Translations under genes and position numbers: made by a program | Assembly (NCBI GenBank): GCA_026397725.1 | Contig: JAPLUI010000492.1 | Location: 1-42,521 of the forward strand | Reading direction: 5' to 3' | DNA from: Verrucomicrobiota bacterium | Lineage (GTDB): Bacteria; Verrucomicrobiota; Verrucomicrobiia; Verrucomicrobiales; Akkermansiaceae | Length of the DNA stretch: 42,521 nucleotides | Notes under the pieces: generated by a model | Told to the model about the DNA's origin: nothing | Seen by the model: the letters and a program-made list of their open reading frames with translations, nothing else | Databases searched by the model: none | Shown here: positions 1 to 6,510 of the stretch, piece by piece | Position numbering within the stretch: position 1 is the stretch's first letter | Layout: the number at the start of each line of letters is the position of its first letter

Positions 1-32
1 CGCGGTGGCTAAGTCCCGGCACCGCCCGGAAG

Positions 33-98
33 GTGCCAAGTCATTTTCCGGGATGCATGGCCAATTCCTTGTCAATTCAAGGTCCAGCTCAGGAAGTG
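33..98 (+). repeat. Degenerate ~66-bp direct repeat, copy 1
   Basis: This stretch resembles 536-600 in the same orientation. Both begin with GTGCCAwGTC, share CAATTCC and GTCAATTCAA blocks at the same spacing and end with AGGAAGT. I judge them about three-quarters identical by eye. The repeat brackets the epimerase remnant. Its nature is unknown. Confidence 0.5.
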
Positions 99-101
99 CG
101 A

Positions 102-136
102 GGATAGCGGATAGCGGATTGTGGATTGTGGATTGT
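102..136 (+). repeat. Heptanucleotide tandem array (5 units)
   Basis: Two GGATAGC units are followed directly by three GGATTGT units. The 7-bp period is the same as in the TTGAATG arrays elsewhere in the window. It lies in non-coding sequence beside gene remnants. Confidence 0.75.
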
Positions 137-185
137 AGATGAAGAGTGTGCTGTTTGATCCACGATCCGCTATATCCCACGACGT

Positions 186-330
186 GGCGGCTGCCAGCAT
201 GCCCAGAACGGAGTGATTTCTGCGGGTGCCGACGTTCAGGACCACCGCGCCGGGGCCCCGCCAGCGGAGGGCCAGGGCGACCGCCCGGGCCACGTCGGCA
301 ACGTGGGTGAGGTCGCGCCGCCCATCCGGG
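186..330 (-). pseudogene. Fragment of an NAD-dependent sugar epimerase/dehydratase
   Basis: Read on the minus strand, this piece carries the order RRDLTHVADVARAV, then a short hydrophobic-basic helix, then LNVGT and SVLGMLAAA. This is the C-terminal part of extended short-chain dehydrogenases of the UDP-sugar epimerase type (RDf-hVdDv...a.....vfNvGs...svl). The N-terminal Rossmann domain and catalytic YxxxK are absent, and heptamer repeats follow directly, so only about 48 codons remain. The assignment rests on this short motif run; a chance match is possible but unlikely. The rest of 1-540 holds only repeats and no gene I can support. Confidence 0.45.
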
Positions 331-451
331 CGGACCCGTGGGCGTGCCGATGCCGTCACACCATGAAAGCCATCCACTCACAGTTCCTGATCTCGGTGGA
401 AAATGATTTGGCACATTTGCGCGCGGTTCCCGGGCTTGAATGGTAATGCGG

Positions 452-512
452 GACGAAGATGACCACGGATGAAGAGGATTACACGGATTGCACGGATTAA
501 GAATTAGGGATG
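452..512 (+). repeat. CACGGATT-type intergenic repeat
   Basis: Imperfect reiterations of ACCACGGATG, ACACGGATTG and CACGGATTAAG are followed by AATTAGGG. Similar CACGGATT runs occur between genes in many unrelated bacteria. There is no coding potential here. Confidence 0.5.
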
Positions 513-535
513 GGATGAGCTTGTCGGAAGGAAGA

Positions 536-600
536 GTGCCATGTCTTTTTCCGGCATTGTCGGTCAATTCCGCGTCAATTCAAAGCTGAGGTCAGGAAGT
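536..600 (+). repeat. Degenerate ~66-bp direct repeat, copy 2
   Basis: Partner of 33-98. It runs directly into the decayed antitoxin gene that begins about 602, so the repeat may mark a recombination junction that removed that gene's start region. Confidence 0.5.
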
Positions 601-601
601 C

Positions 602-1003
602 TGCCACTCCACCACCAAGACCGGCGTTTCCGCCCCGGCCGCCGCCAGTCTCCTGGCAACAAAGGACGCACTGGAACGCGGCGAGCGTACGCCCGCCAGG
701 GTGTTTCGCATCGAAAAGCGGGCCGACGGGGCGTTCTCGCGCGTGGTGGTGAACCCGGAGGTCCAGCGCCGCAAGTCCGCCAAGGCGTGGGCCGCCAAGA
801 GCGAGGTCGCCAAGGTCCGCCAGGCCCTGAATCTAACCCAGGCAGCCAGGCAGCCTTCGCCGATTTGCTTGGAATCGGCCTGAGCACCCTCCGCAGTTGG
901 GAGCAGCGCAAGCGCGAGCCCTCCGGCACCGCTCGCAGGTTGATCGCCATCGCGCTCCGTCACCCGGAGGTGCTGCAAGAGGCGGTGGCGCAAAGCCACC
1001 TTG
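602..1003 (+). pseudogene. Frameshifted HTH (XRE-type) antitoxin
   Basis: The reading frame through 602-846 gives an N-terminal part with KDALERGERTPARVF and ends with VAKVRQALNLTQA. A different frame then gives AFADLLGIGLSTLRSWEQ and KREPSGTARRLIAIALRHPE. Together these form the typical layout of Xre/HigA-like antitoxins: an N-terminal toxin-contact region, then a helix-turn-helix with the recognition helix near STLRSWEQ. The two frames are separated by an exact 8-bp tandem duplication at 839-854; removing one copy restores a single frame through the HTH. No ATG is visible at the expected start and no intact toxin gene lies beside it. I infer a dead antitoxin of a former type II module. Confidence 0.7.
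839..854 (+). repeat. 8-bp tandem duplication causing a frameshift
   Basis: CAGGCAGC occurs twice back to back. Deleting one copy rejoins the two halves of the antitoxin as N-L-T-Q-A-A-F-A-D-L-L-G, the conserved start of the HTH. It is therefore the inactivating lesion, or a slippage-reversible one. Confidence 0.85.
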
Positions 1004-1005
1004 AA

Positions 1006-1115
1006 CCTCGTCACAATCGCCACCCCAACTGGACATCCTGCGGTCCGATCGGACCGCAGGATGTCCAGTTAGGGACTGCTGTTGCGGGTCACTGTCGGTA
1101 ACAGGGATCACCTTT
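1006..1115 (+). repeat. 110-bp repeat with a 44-bp perfect palindrome (inverted partner at 42412-42521)
   Basis: The reverse complement of 42412-42521 matches this stretch with only a few differences. It contains a perfect palindrome at 1027-1070, centred on CCGATCGG. In the distant copy the palindrome differs by paired changes (TGCGG...CCGCA here, TGAGG...CCTCA there), so both copies can fold. About 45 bp of non-palindromic flank (GGGACTGCTGTTGCGGG and onward) is also conserved. There is no T-tract, so it is not an ordinary terminator. It could be the end of a non-autonomous mobile element or a structured regulatory site. Confidence 0.85.
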
Positions 1116-1195
1116 GTGAGCAGATCGGTGGATTGAGGCAGCATGATCGTCAAAATACCCATTACGGATGTGTGAACGCAATTTTGGAGCGAGGC

Positions 1196-1362
1196 CGAGC
1201 TTTTGGCGATGCCGACGCGTGGCGGTGCGACCGGCGCAAGGACGCGGCTCTGCAGGCCAACGGGTATTTCGTGCTGCGCTTTCTTGCCGCGGACTTGGGC
1301 CGGCGATAGGACACGGGGTTGGACACCGTGCTGCGCACTCTGGCGTTGCGGTGCCGGGGCTG
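1196..1362 (+). pseudogene. Remnant resembling the C-terminus of a DUF559-type endonuclease
   Basis: One frame reads DRRKDAALQANGYFVLRF, a few residues, an in-frame TAG at 1307-1309, then DTGLDTVLRTLALR. The pattern (R/K)DaaLqa-GY-VLRF followed by a helix with LD-VL--L resembles the last helices of DUF559/Vsr-like nuclease folds. The catalytic N-terminal half is missing and the frame has a stop, so if the match is right this is a dead fragment. It is a short match and I am not certain of it. Confidence 0.35.
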
Positions 1363-1490
1363 AGCTGCGATCCAATCCGCTCGCCAGCGGCCGCCATGGG
1401 ATGCTGCGACCATTGTTCGGTCGAGTCGAGAATTCTCGATCGACCCGTGATCCGAGAATCCCTAAAACAAGACCCATTCCACCACCCAAC

Positions 1491-1519
1491 TTGACTGGCA
1501 CCGACCACTCCATTATCCT
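1491..1519 (+). promoter_or_regulatory. Sigma70-like promoter of the PIN toxin module, nearly leaderless
   Basis: The -35 is TTGACT (1491-1496), followed by a 17-bp spacer and the -10 TATCCT (1514-1519). The start codon of the first gene is at 1525, only 5 nt past the -10, so transcription would begin at or next to the ATG. No Shine-Dalgarno sequence is present. Confidence 0.45.
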
Positions 1520-1524
1520 GACCC

Positions 1525-1788
1525 ATGACCACCCTCGAAGCTGAAATCACGGAGACCCTGAAGTCGCTGGACCCGGTGCGGGCCAGAGCCTTTGAGCGGG
1601 CGATTCACGAGTTGCTGCTGGTGGTCCGTCCGGAAGCCAAGGCTGGTGAAGCCCTACCACCACCACCACCACTCGCCGTCGATGCGAAAGGGTGGCCAGT
1701 GGGATATTGGGAGAAATTCGCCGGCTGCTGGGCCGATCTTGAGTTTGAAGCTCCCGACGACCCGCCTCCCGAACCGCACCCATACTAA
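1525..1788 (+). CDS. Small protein preceding a PIN toxin, probable antitoxin
   Basis: An 87-residue acidic protein. Residues 1-32 can form an amphipathic helix (TLEAEITETLKSL onward). A short polyproline run near residues 45-49 separates this from an acidic, aromatic tail (GYWEKFAGCWADLEFE) rich in Pro at the end. Its TAA overlaps the ATG of the downstream PIN-domain gene by one base, the arrangement usual for antitoxin-toxin pairs. I see no AbrB, RHH or Phd DNA-binding motif. The tail may wrap the toxin, as in other VapB-like proteins; this is inferred from position and composition. The ATG at 1525 follows a good promoter with no ribosome-binding site. Confidence 0.65.
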   Translation: MTTLEAEITETLKSLDPVRARAFERAIHELLLVVRPEAKAGEALPPPPPLAVDAKGWPVGYWEKFAGCWADLEFEAPDDPPPEPHPY

Positions 1789-2171
1789 TGACTTACTTGA
1801 TCGATACGAACATCATCATCTTCGCGCTCAAAGACCCACCGCGGGCGGTGGCTCGGAGATTGGCATTCGCTGCCGCAGATGATATCGCGTTGTCCTCGGT
1901 CGTTGAGGCGGAACTCTATCACGGTGCTGAAAAGTATGCGATTCCCGAGCGGCGCCGGGAAATGCTGACAGACTTTCTTGCTTTGTATCACCGTCTGCCC
2001 TTCGATTCCCACTGTGTTCCCCATTACGCCAAAATCCGCCATCATCTGGAAACCCTGGGCCAAATCATTGGCGGCAACGACCTGATGATCGCGGCCACGG
2101 CCCTGGCCCACAGCCTGACGCTGATCACCCACAACGGCGGCGAATTTGCCCGCGTGCCGGGGTTGTTATAG
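1788..2171 (+). CDS. vapC: VapC-family PIN-domain ribonuclease toxin
   Basis: A 127-residue protein with the complete PIN signature: D6 in YLIDTNIIIFALK, E42 in SVVEAELYHGA, D98 in GGNDLMIAATAL, and a C-terminal THNGGEFARVPGLL that matches the usual T.N...F..v.gL ending. VapC proteins are Mg2+-dependent endoribonucleases that cut tRNA or rRNA when freed from their antitoxin. The length is normal for the family and all acidic residues are present, so it should be active. It is translationally coupled (TAATG) to the 87-residue gene before it. The minus strand here has only overlapping noise frames. Confidence 0.93.
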   Translation: MTYLIDTNIIIFALKDPPRAVARRLAFAAADDIALSSVVEAELYHGAEKYAIPERRREMLTDFLALYHRLPFDSHCVPHYAKIRHHLETLGQIIGGNDLMIAATALAHSLTLITHNGGEFARVPGLL

Positions 2172-2338
2172 GAGGAATGGGCATGAAGGCGCCTCCATCC
2201 TCGGTCGCTCAGCTCTCCGCACCCGGAAAAACTCCGGTTGTCATGATCGCAGCGCTGAAGCAATCGAAAGGTGGTAGATGCATGTCGCTTTTTCGGTCAT
2301 TAGGGAGGCGAGGTTTTCGATGCGCGGCGAATCAGTTG

Positions 2339-2425
2339 TTGAATGTTGAATGTTGAATGTTGAATGTTGAATGTTCTGTCCGAAGCGCAAGATTTTCAAT
2401 CTTTCAACTTCCAACATTCAATGAG
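2339..2425 (+). repeat. TTGAATG heptamer array with inverted partner motif
   Basis: Five exact TTGAATG units (2339-2373) are followed by about 20 bp of unique sequence and then CTTTCAACTTCCAACATTCAATGA, a degenerate reverse complement of the array. This is a short member of the repeat family found at 21433-22440. The remainder of 2172-2582 has no gene I can support. Confidence 0.8.
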
Positions 2426-2582
2426 GCAGGAAATGTCACCGCCGCGTCCATGCGGACTCGCCGGCATGCCCGGGGACCCACCTGCTGGTCCGCACCCGGC
2501 TTGAAAACGCGGCTTGAAAACGCGAGTGGACAGCCGCCGCGTCTGTGGTAAGTTGCCCCGCCGAAATTTTCCCCTCATCGCC

Positions 2583-2924
2583 ATGATCCGGGCCCTGCCG
2601 ATTTTGCCTTTTCTGGTTAGCCTCCTCGGGCTCAGCGCGTGTGGCATCCCGCAGGCGGTGCGGGATTCCACGGCCGACGCAAGCCGGCGGCTGGCGGCCA
2701 TCTCGATTCCGGGCCTGTTCCCCGAGCGCGTCAAGATCGCCGTGGTGCGCCAGCAGGATTTGCAGGCGCTGCCGCTCGGCCGTGAGCAGGCGCTCGCCTA
2801 CGAAAAACGGCGGCAAGCCGGCCTCTGGGCACGCTGCGAACCGGTGGATTTCCAACCACCCGCATTGCCGGAACCCGGGGCGGAAATGGACGGCAGCCTG
2901 CTGCCGCCACTCAACCCGGAATGA
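2583..2924 (+). CDS. Small lipoprotein of unknown function
   Basis: A 113-residue protein starting MIRALPILPFL, with a hydrophobic stretch and the lipobox LSAC (Cys20), so it is likely exported and lipid-anchored. After the lipobox come a helical segment (QAVRDSTADASRRLAA) and IPGLFPERVKIAVVRQQDL, then a Pro-rich, negatively charged tail. I do not recognise a family. I chose the ATG at 2583 over an upstream in-frame start because it places a normal signal peptide at the N-terminus. It sits 54 bp before the carboxypeptidase lipoprotein on the same strand and may be co-transcribed with it. Confidence 0.65.
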   Translation: MIRALPILPFLVSLLGLSACGIPQAVRDSTADASRRLAAISIPGLFPERVKIAVVRQQDLQALPLGREQALAYEKRRQAGLWARCEPVDFQPPALPEPGAEMDGSLLPPLNPE

Positions 2925-2978
2925 ATTTCCCTCATTCCTGGCTTGATGCGCAGCCAGGAGATGGGGATTATCCCGCGC

Positions 2979-3947
2979 ATGCCACGTCCAATCCGCGTCC
3001 GCTTTGCCGCGCTGTGCTTTACGGTTGCGCTCGTCACGTCGTGTGGCGGCAATCCCCCACCACGCCGCCCAGCCCTCCCGCCGCCCAAGCCGCAGACCTC
3101 GCAGCCCGGCCCGCAAACTTCGCCGCCCGGCCAGCAAGTCTCGCCGCCCGGCCAGCAGCCCTCGCCGTCCGGCCAAGGCAGCGCCATCCCGCCGACGCCG
3201 CCGCCGGCCGTCGCCGGTGAAAGCGCCATCGTCATCGACGTCCAGAGCGGCCGCGTGCTCTATGCCAAAAACGCCGACCTTCCCCGCGCCGTCGCCAGCA
3301 CCCAGAAAATCATCACCGCCCTCTGCGTGTTGGAGGCCGGCAACCTCGACCAGGCCGTCATCATCCAGGCCTCCGATGCCGCCTGTGAGCCAACCAAGCT
3401 CAACCTCAAGCCCGGCGAGCGCCAGACCCGCCGCGAATTGCTCAAAGTCCTCGTCGTCAAGAGTGCCAACGACGTGGCCCGCGCCCTCGCCCGCGAAGTC
3501 GGTGGCAGCCAGGAGGGCTTCGCCGCCCTGATGAACCGCAAGGCGGCCGCGCTCGGCATGCGCAATTCCAACTTCATCAATCCCAACGGCTTGCCGATGG
3601 ACGGCCAATACTCGACGGCCCGCGACATGGCGATCGCCGCCCGTGCCGCATACCGCAGCCCCTTGTTCCGCGCCTATGCCGCCACCCAGGCCTTCACGTT
3701 CCGCTTCAACAACGGGCGCACCCGCGAGATCGAAAACACCAACCGCTTGCTCAAAAGCATCCCCTACTGCGACGGCATGAAGACCGGCACCACCAATGCC
3801 GCCGGCCGTTGCCTGGTGACTTCCGGTTCGCTCAACGGCCGTTCCGCCATCGTCGTCGTCCTCAAGTCCAACTCCTCTAACATCTGGAAGGATTCTGAAA
3901 AGCTCCTCCGCTGGGCGCTCGAACGTCCCGCTCCCGCCAGCACCTGA
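2979..3947 (+). CDS. D-alanyl-D-alanine carboxypeptidase (peptidase S11), lipoprotein
   Basis: A penicillin-binding protein of the DacA/PBP5 family, which trims the terminal D-Ala from peptidoglycan stem peptides outside the inner membrane. All three active-site motifs are present: STQK (Ser107/Lys110), SAN (Ser162-Asn164) and KTGT (Lys268). The N-terminus is a lipoprotein signal ending VTSC (Cys22), then a ~55-residue Pro/Gln/Ser linker with repeats of the SPPGQQ type before the catalytic domain. It lacks the usual C-terminal beta-sandwich and amphipathic anchor of PBP5; the lipid probably replaces that anchor. An upstream ATG at 2943 is in frame, but 2979 gives a cleaner signal peptide. Three bases separate its stop from bioF. 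Confidence 0.92.
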   Translation: MPRPIRVRFAALCFTVALVTSCGGNPPPRRPALPPPKPQTSQPGPQTSPPGQQVSPPGQQPSPSGQGSAIPPTPPPAVAGESAIVIDVQSGRVLYAKNADLPRAVASTQKIITALCVLEAGNLDQAVIIQASDAACEPTKLNLKPGERQTRRELLKVLVVKSANDVARALAREVGGSQEGFAALMNRKAAALGMRNSNFINPNGLPMDGQYSTARDMAIAARAAYRSPLFRAYAATQAFTFRFNNGRTREIENTNRLLKSIPYCDGMKTGTTNAAGRCLVTSGSLNGRSAIVVVLKSNSSNIWKDSEKLLRWALERPAPAST

Positions 3948-3950
3948 CTC

Positions 3951-5186
3951 GTGACCCGCTCCACCCCCCACCTCGCCATGACCGCTCCCGTCGGGGTATT
4001 GCGCCAGCTTGCCGCGAGCGGACTGCTGCGCACGCTCCGCCCGCTCGACTCGCCAGCCGGGGTCGAGGTCATCCGCGACGGGCGGACCCTGGCCAACTTC
4101 GCCTCCAACGACTACCTCGGCCTCGCCCGCGATCCGGAAATCGAAGCCGCCTGCATCGAGGGCCTCCGGCGCTACGGGGCGGGGTCCGCCGCCTCCCGGC
4201 TGCTGTGTGGCAGTCTGCCGCCGCACCGGGCGCTGGAAGAATTCATCGCCGCGGCCAAGCACACGGCTGCCGCCCTGACCTTTGCGTCCGGCTTTGCCAC
4301 GGCCATCGGGGCGATCCCGGCCATTGTGGGCAAAGCGGACTTCATTGTCCTCGACAAACTCTGCCATGCCTGCCTCGTCGATGGCGCCCGCCTCTCCGCT
4401 GCCACCCTCCGCGTGTTCCCGCACAACGACCTCCGGAAACTCGCCCGCCTGCTCGGCGCCATCCGCGCCAGGTCCGCCACCGCCCGCATCCTGGTGCTCA
4501 CCGAGTCCGTCTTCAGCATGGACGGCGACCTCTGCCCGCTGCGCGAAATCGTCGATCTCACCGACGCTCACGACGCCCTGCTCATGGTGGATGAGGCCCA
4601 TGCCATCGGGGTGCTTGGCGAGCACGGCATGGGGCTGGCCGAGGCCCTCGGCTTGCAGCCCCGGATTGCCTTTCAAATGGGCACCCTCAGCAAAGCCGTG
4701 GGCCTCGCCGGCGGCTTCCTGGCCGCCTCGCGCGACTGGATCGATCTCCTCATCAACCGCGCCCGCTCGTTCGTTTTCTCGACCGCCGCGCCGCCGGCCA
4801 TGGCGCATGCGGCGCTCACCTCGCTGCAACTCATCCGCTCCCGGCAAGGCGCGGCCCGGCGTGCCACGCTCCGCGAAAACCTGGCCACCTTCCAGCACCA
4901 CAGCGGCCTGCTGACCTCCCACGCCACGCCCATCCTGCCGCTGGTGCTGGGGAGCAACGCCGCCGCCCTGCACGCCTCGGCCGCCTTGGAGGCCCAAGGC
5001 CTGCTGGTGCCCGCCATTCGTTTCCCCACGGTCCCGCGCGGCACCGCCCGCCTCCGCATCAGCCTCTCCGCCGCCCATTCCCGCGCCGCCATCCGCCAAC
5101 TCGCCCAGGCCCTCCGCAGCGGCGTGTTGTCGGACGGGTCGGACGGGTCGGACGGGTCGGATGGGTCGGACTTGCTTCACTCCTAA
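3951..5186 (+). CDS. bioF: 8-amino-7-oxononanoate synthase (BioF)
   Basis: A PLP-dependent alpha-oxoamine synthase that condenses pimeloyl-ACP (or CoA) with L-alanine in biotin synthesis. Visible motifs are FASNDYLGLA, the GSAASRLLCGS loop, DKLCHACLVDGA (His stacking on PLP), MVDEAHAIGVLG (Asp binding the pyridine N) and TLSKAVGLAGG with the Schiff-base Lys248. Other oxoamine synthases (Kbl, serine palmitoyltransferase) are possible, but the HNDL, ESVFSMDGD and DEAHA context favours BioF. The listed start is GTG at 3951; ATG at 3978 is an alternative. The last ~18 residues (GVLSDGSDGSDG...) come from a 9-bp repeat and make the protein longer than usual. No other bio genes are nearby. Confidence 0.9.
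   Translation: MTRSTPHLAMTAPVGVLRQLAASGLLRTLRPLDSPAGVEVIRDGRTLANFASNDYLGLARDPEIEAACIEGLRRYGAGSAASRLLCGSLPPHRALEEFIAAAKHTAAALTFASGFATAIGAIPAIVGKADFIVLDKLCHACLVDGARLSAATLRVFPHNDLRKLARLLGAIRARSATARILVLTESVFSMDGDLCPLREIVDLTDAHDALLMVDEAHAIGVLGEHGMGLAEALGLQPRIAFQMGTLSKAVGLAGGFLAASRDWIDLLINRARSFVFSTAAPPAMAHAALTSLQLIRSRQGAARRATLRENLATFQHHSGLLTSHATPILPLVLGSNAAALHASAALEAQGLLVPAIRFPTVPRGTARLRISLSAAHSRAAIRQLAQALRSGVLSDGSDGSDGSDGSDLLHS
5130..5171 (+). repeat. 9-bp Ser-Asp-Gly repeat tract at the 3' end of bioF
   Basis: TCGGACGGG occurs three times, then TCGGATGGG and TCGGAC, in phase with the bioF frame. It is followed by LLHS and the stop. It lies past the last conserved element of the enzyme, so it is tolerated as a tail. 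Confidence 0.95.
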
Positions 5187-5204
5187 CTGCTTTTCACATC
5201 CTCC

Positions 5205-6056
5205 ATGGCTGGTTTTTTCACTTCACTGTTCAACAAGATCGCCAATCGTGCGGAAATCGATTGGAATGAAATCGAGGCTGACCTGATCGCCTCCGACCTG
5301 GGCATTCGGCTCACGACCCGCATTCTGGCCGAACTCCGCGACCTCGGGCGCACGATTTCGGCCGACGACGTCGTGGCGACCACCCGCCGCCACTTGTTGG
5401 AGCGGCTGCCGGATGATTCGCTGCCGCCCGAGCCGCGCCCGGATGGCAGGCCATTTGTCATCCTGATAGTTGGCGTGAATGGGACTGGCAAGACCACCTC
5501 CGCGGCCAAGCTCGGGTTCTGGCTCAAGCAGCGTGGCCGCTCCGTGCTGCTCGCTGCCGCCGATACCTTTCGCGCCGCCGCCGTGGCACAACTCCAGCGC
5601 TGGGGTGAGCGGCTGGACTTGCCGGTGATGACGGGCCACCCCAATGCCGATCCCGCCTCCGTTTGTTTCCACGCCCACCAGCAGGCCATTGCCGGGCACT
5701 GCAACTTTCTCATCTGCGACACCGCAGGGCGCATCCACACCCGTCACAACCTCATGCAGGAGTTAGGGAAAATCCGGCGCACGCTCGCCAAGCAGGATCC
5801 CGGCGCGCCGCACCTCACCCTGTTGGTCGTCGATGCCACCACGGGTGCCAACGCCCTCAACCAAGCCAGGGAATTCCACCAAGCCTGTCGCTTGGATGGC
5901 CTCATCGTCACCAAGCTGGATGGCTCCGGCAAGGGCGGCATCGCCGTGACCATTCACGATCAGCTCGGCATCCCGCCCAGTTTCATCGGCACTGGCGAGG
6001 AGCCCGGCGCCTTTGCCATCTTCCGCAAACAGCTCTTCGTGCAGGAGATCCTCTAA
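5205..6056 (+). CDS. ftsY: Signal recognition particle receptor FtsY
   Basis: A 283-residue NG-domain GTPase of the SRP pathway that docks Ffh-ribosome complexes at the membrane. The N domain is residues 1-80 (helix bundle with IEADLIASDLG). G motifs are GVNGTGKTT (G1, 90-98), DTFRAAAVAQL (120 onward), DTAGR (172-176) and TKLDGSGKGG (236 onward). It is a minimal form: the acidic A domain of E. coli FtsY is missing. The first residues (MAGFFTSLFNKIAN) form an amphipathic helix that could bind lipid. Two positions are uncommon: GVNGTGKTT instead of GVNGVGKTT, and TKLDGSGKGG instead of TKLDGTAKGG. The P-loop is otherwise intact. It lies 18 bp after bioF. Confidence 0.93.
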   Translation: MAGFFTSLFNKIANRAEIDWNEIEADLIASDLGIRLTTRILAELRDLGRTISADDVVATTRRHLLERLPDDSLPPEPRPDGRPFVILIVGVNGTGKTTSAAKLGFWLKQRGRSVLLAAADTFRAAAVAQLQRWGERLDLPVMTGHPNADPASVCFHAHQQAIAGHCNFLICDTAGRIHTRHNLMQELGKIRRTLAKQDPGAPHLTLLVVDATTGANALNQAREFHQACRLDGLIVTKLDGSGKGGIAVTIHDQLGIPPSFIGTGEEPGAFAIFRKQLFVQEIL

Positions 6057-6100
6057 GCCGCCGTGCAATAATCACTGTCGATCCAGGCGTCTGAGACGTC

Positions 6101-6400
6101 TTGTAGCGGCGCTCTGTGAGCGTCGCTGCCAAAGAGATGCGCGATGCATTCGCATCGGCGGTCATAGACGCGCCGCTACAATGCCGGCGCAGGATCGCCT
6201 TGTAGCGGCGGTCTGTGACCGTCGCTGCCAAAGAGATGCGCGATGCATTCGCCAGCGGCGGTCATAGACGCGCCGCTACAAGGCCGGCGCAGGATCGTCT
6301 TGTAGCGGCGCTCTGTGACTACTTTTCCCCTGCGGGAAAAGTCGCTGCCAAAGAGATGCGCGATGCATTCGCATCGGCGGTCATAGACGCGCCGCTACAA
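6101..6400 (+). repeat. Three tandem copies of an ~81-bp element with 11-bp terminal inverted repeats
   Basis: Copies lie at 6101-6181, 6200-6281 and 6300-6400. Each begins TTGTAGCGGCG and ends CGCCGCTACAA (perfect 11-bp inverted repeat), with a shared core AAAGAGATGCGCGATGCATT. They are separated by 18-bp spacers of the form ssCCGGCGCAGGATCGyC. Copy 3 carries an extra ~20-bp hairpin (TTTTCCC CTGC GGGAAAA) between TGTGA and GTCGCTGCC. The structure resembles REP/BIME or MITE clusters. There is no coding sequence in 6057-6464. Confidence 0.9.
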
Positions 6401-6464
6401 TGCGACAGATATTCTGGCGCGGCTCCCAAGCCCTGCGGCCCCCGCGGATTTTCCGGATAATTCC

Positions 6465-6492
6465 TTGCCGTTACGGAATGGGTGGCTATGCT
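6465..6492 (+). promoter_or_regulatory. Candidate sigma70 promoter for the sensor-CheBR operon
   Basis: TTGCCG (6465-6470), 16 bp, TATGCT (6487-6492), with the start codon at 6511, would give a ~12-nt leader. The match to consensus is moderate. Confidence 0.35.
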
Positions 6493-6510
6493 TGATGGCA
6501 AGCACTGCCC

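Noticed and set aside
1029..1068. Intrinsic terminator
   Set aside because: The palindrome has no loop of usual size and no T-tract on either side, and it is conserved with its flanks in the distant copy, which points to a repeat element.
2436..5180. 914-codon open frame on the minus strand
   Set aside because: It lies antisense to the carboxypeptidase and bioF genes, whose active-site motifs are complete. Its translation is Gly/Ala/Glu/Arg-rich without domains, as expected from GC-rich antisense.
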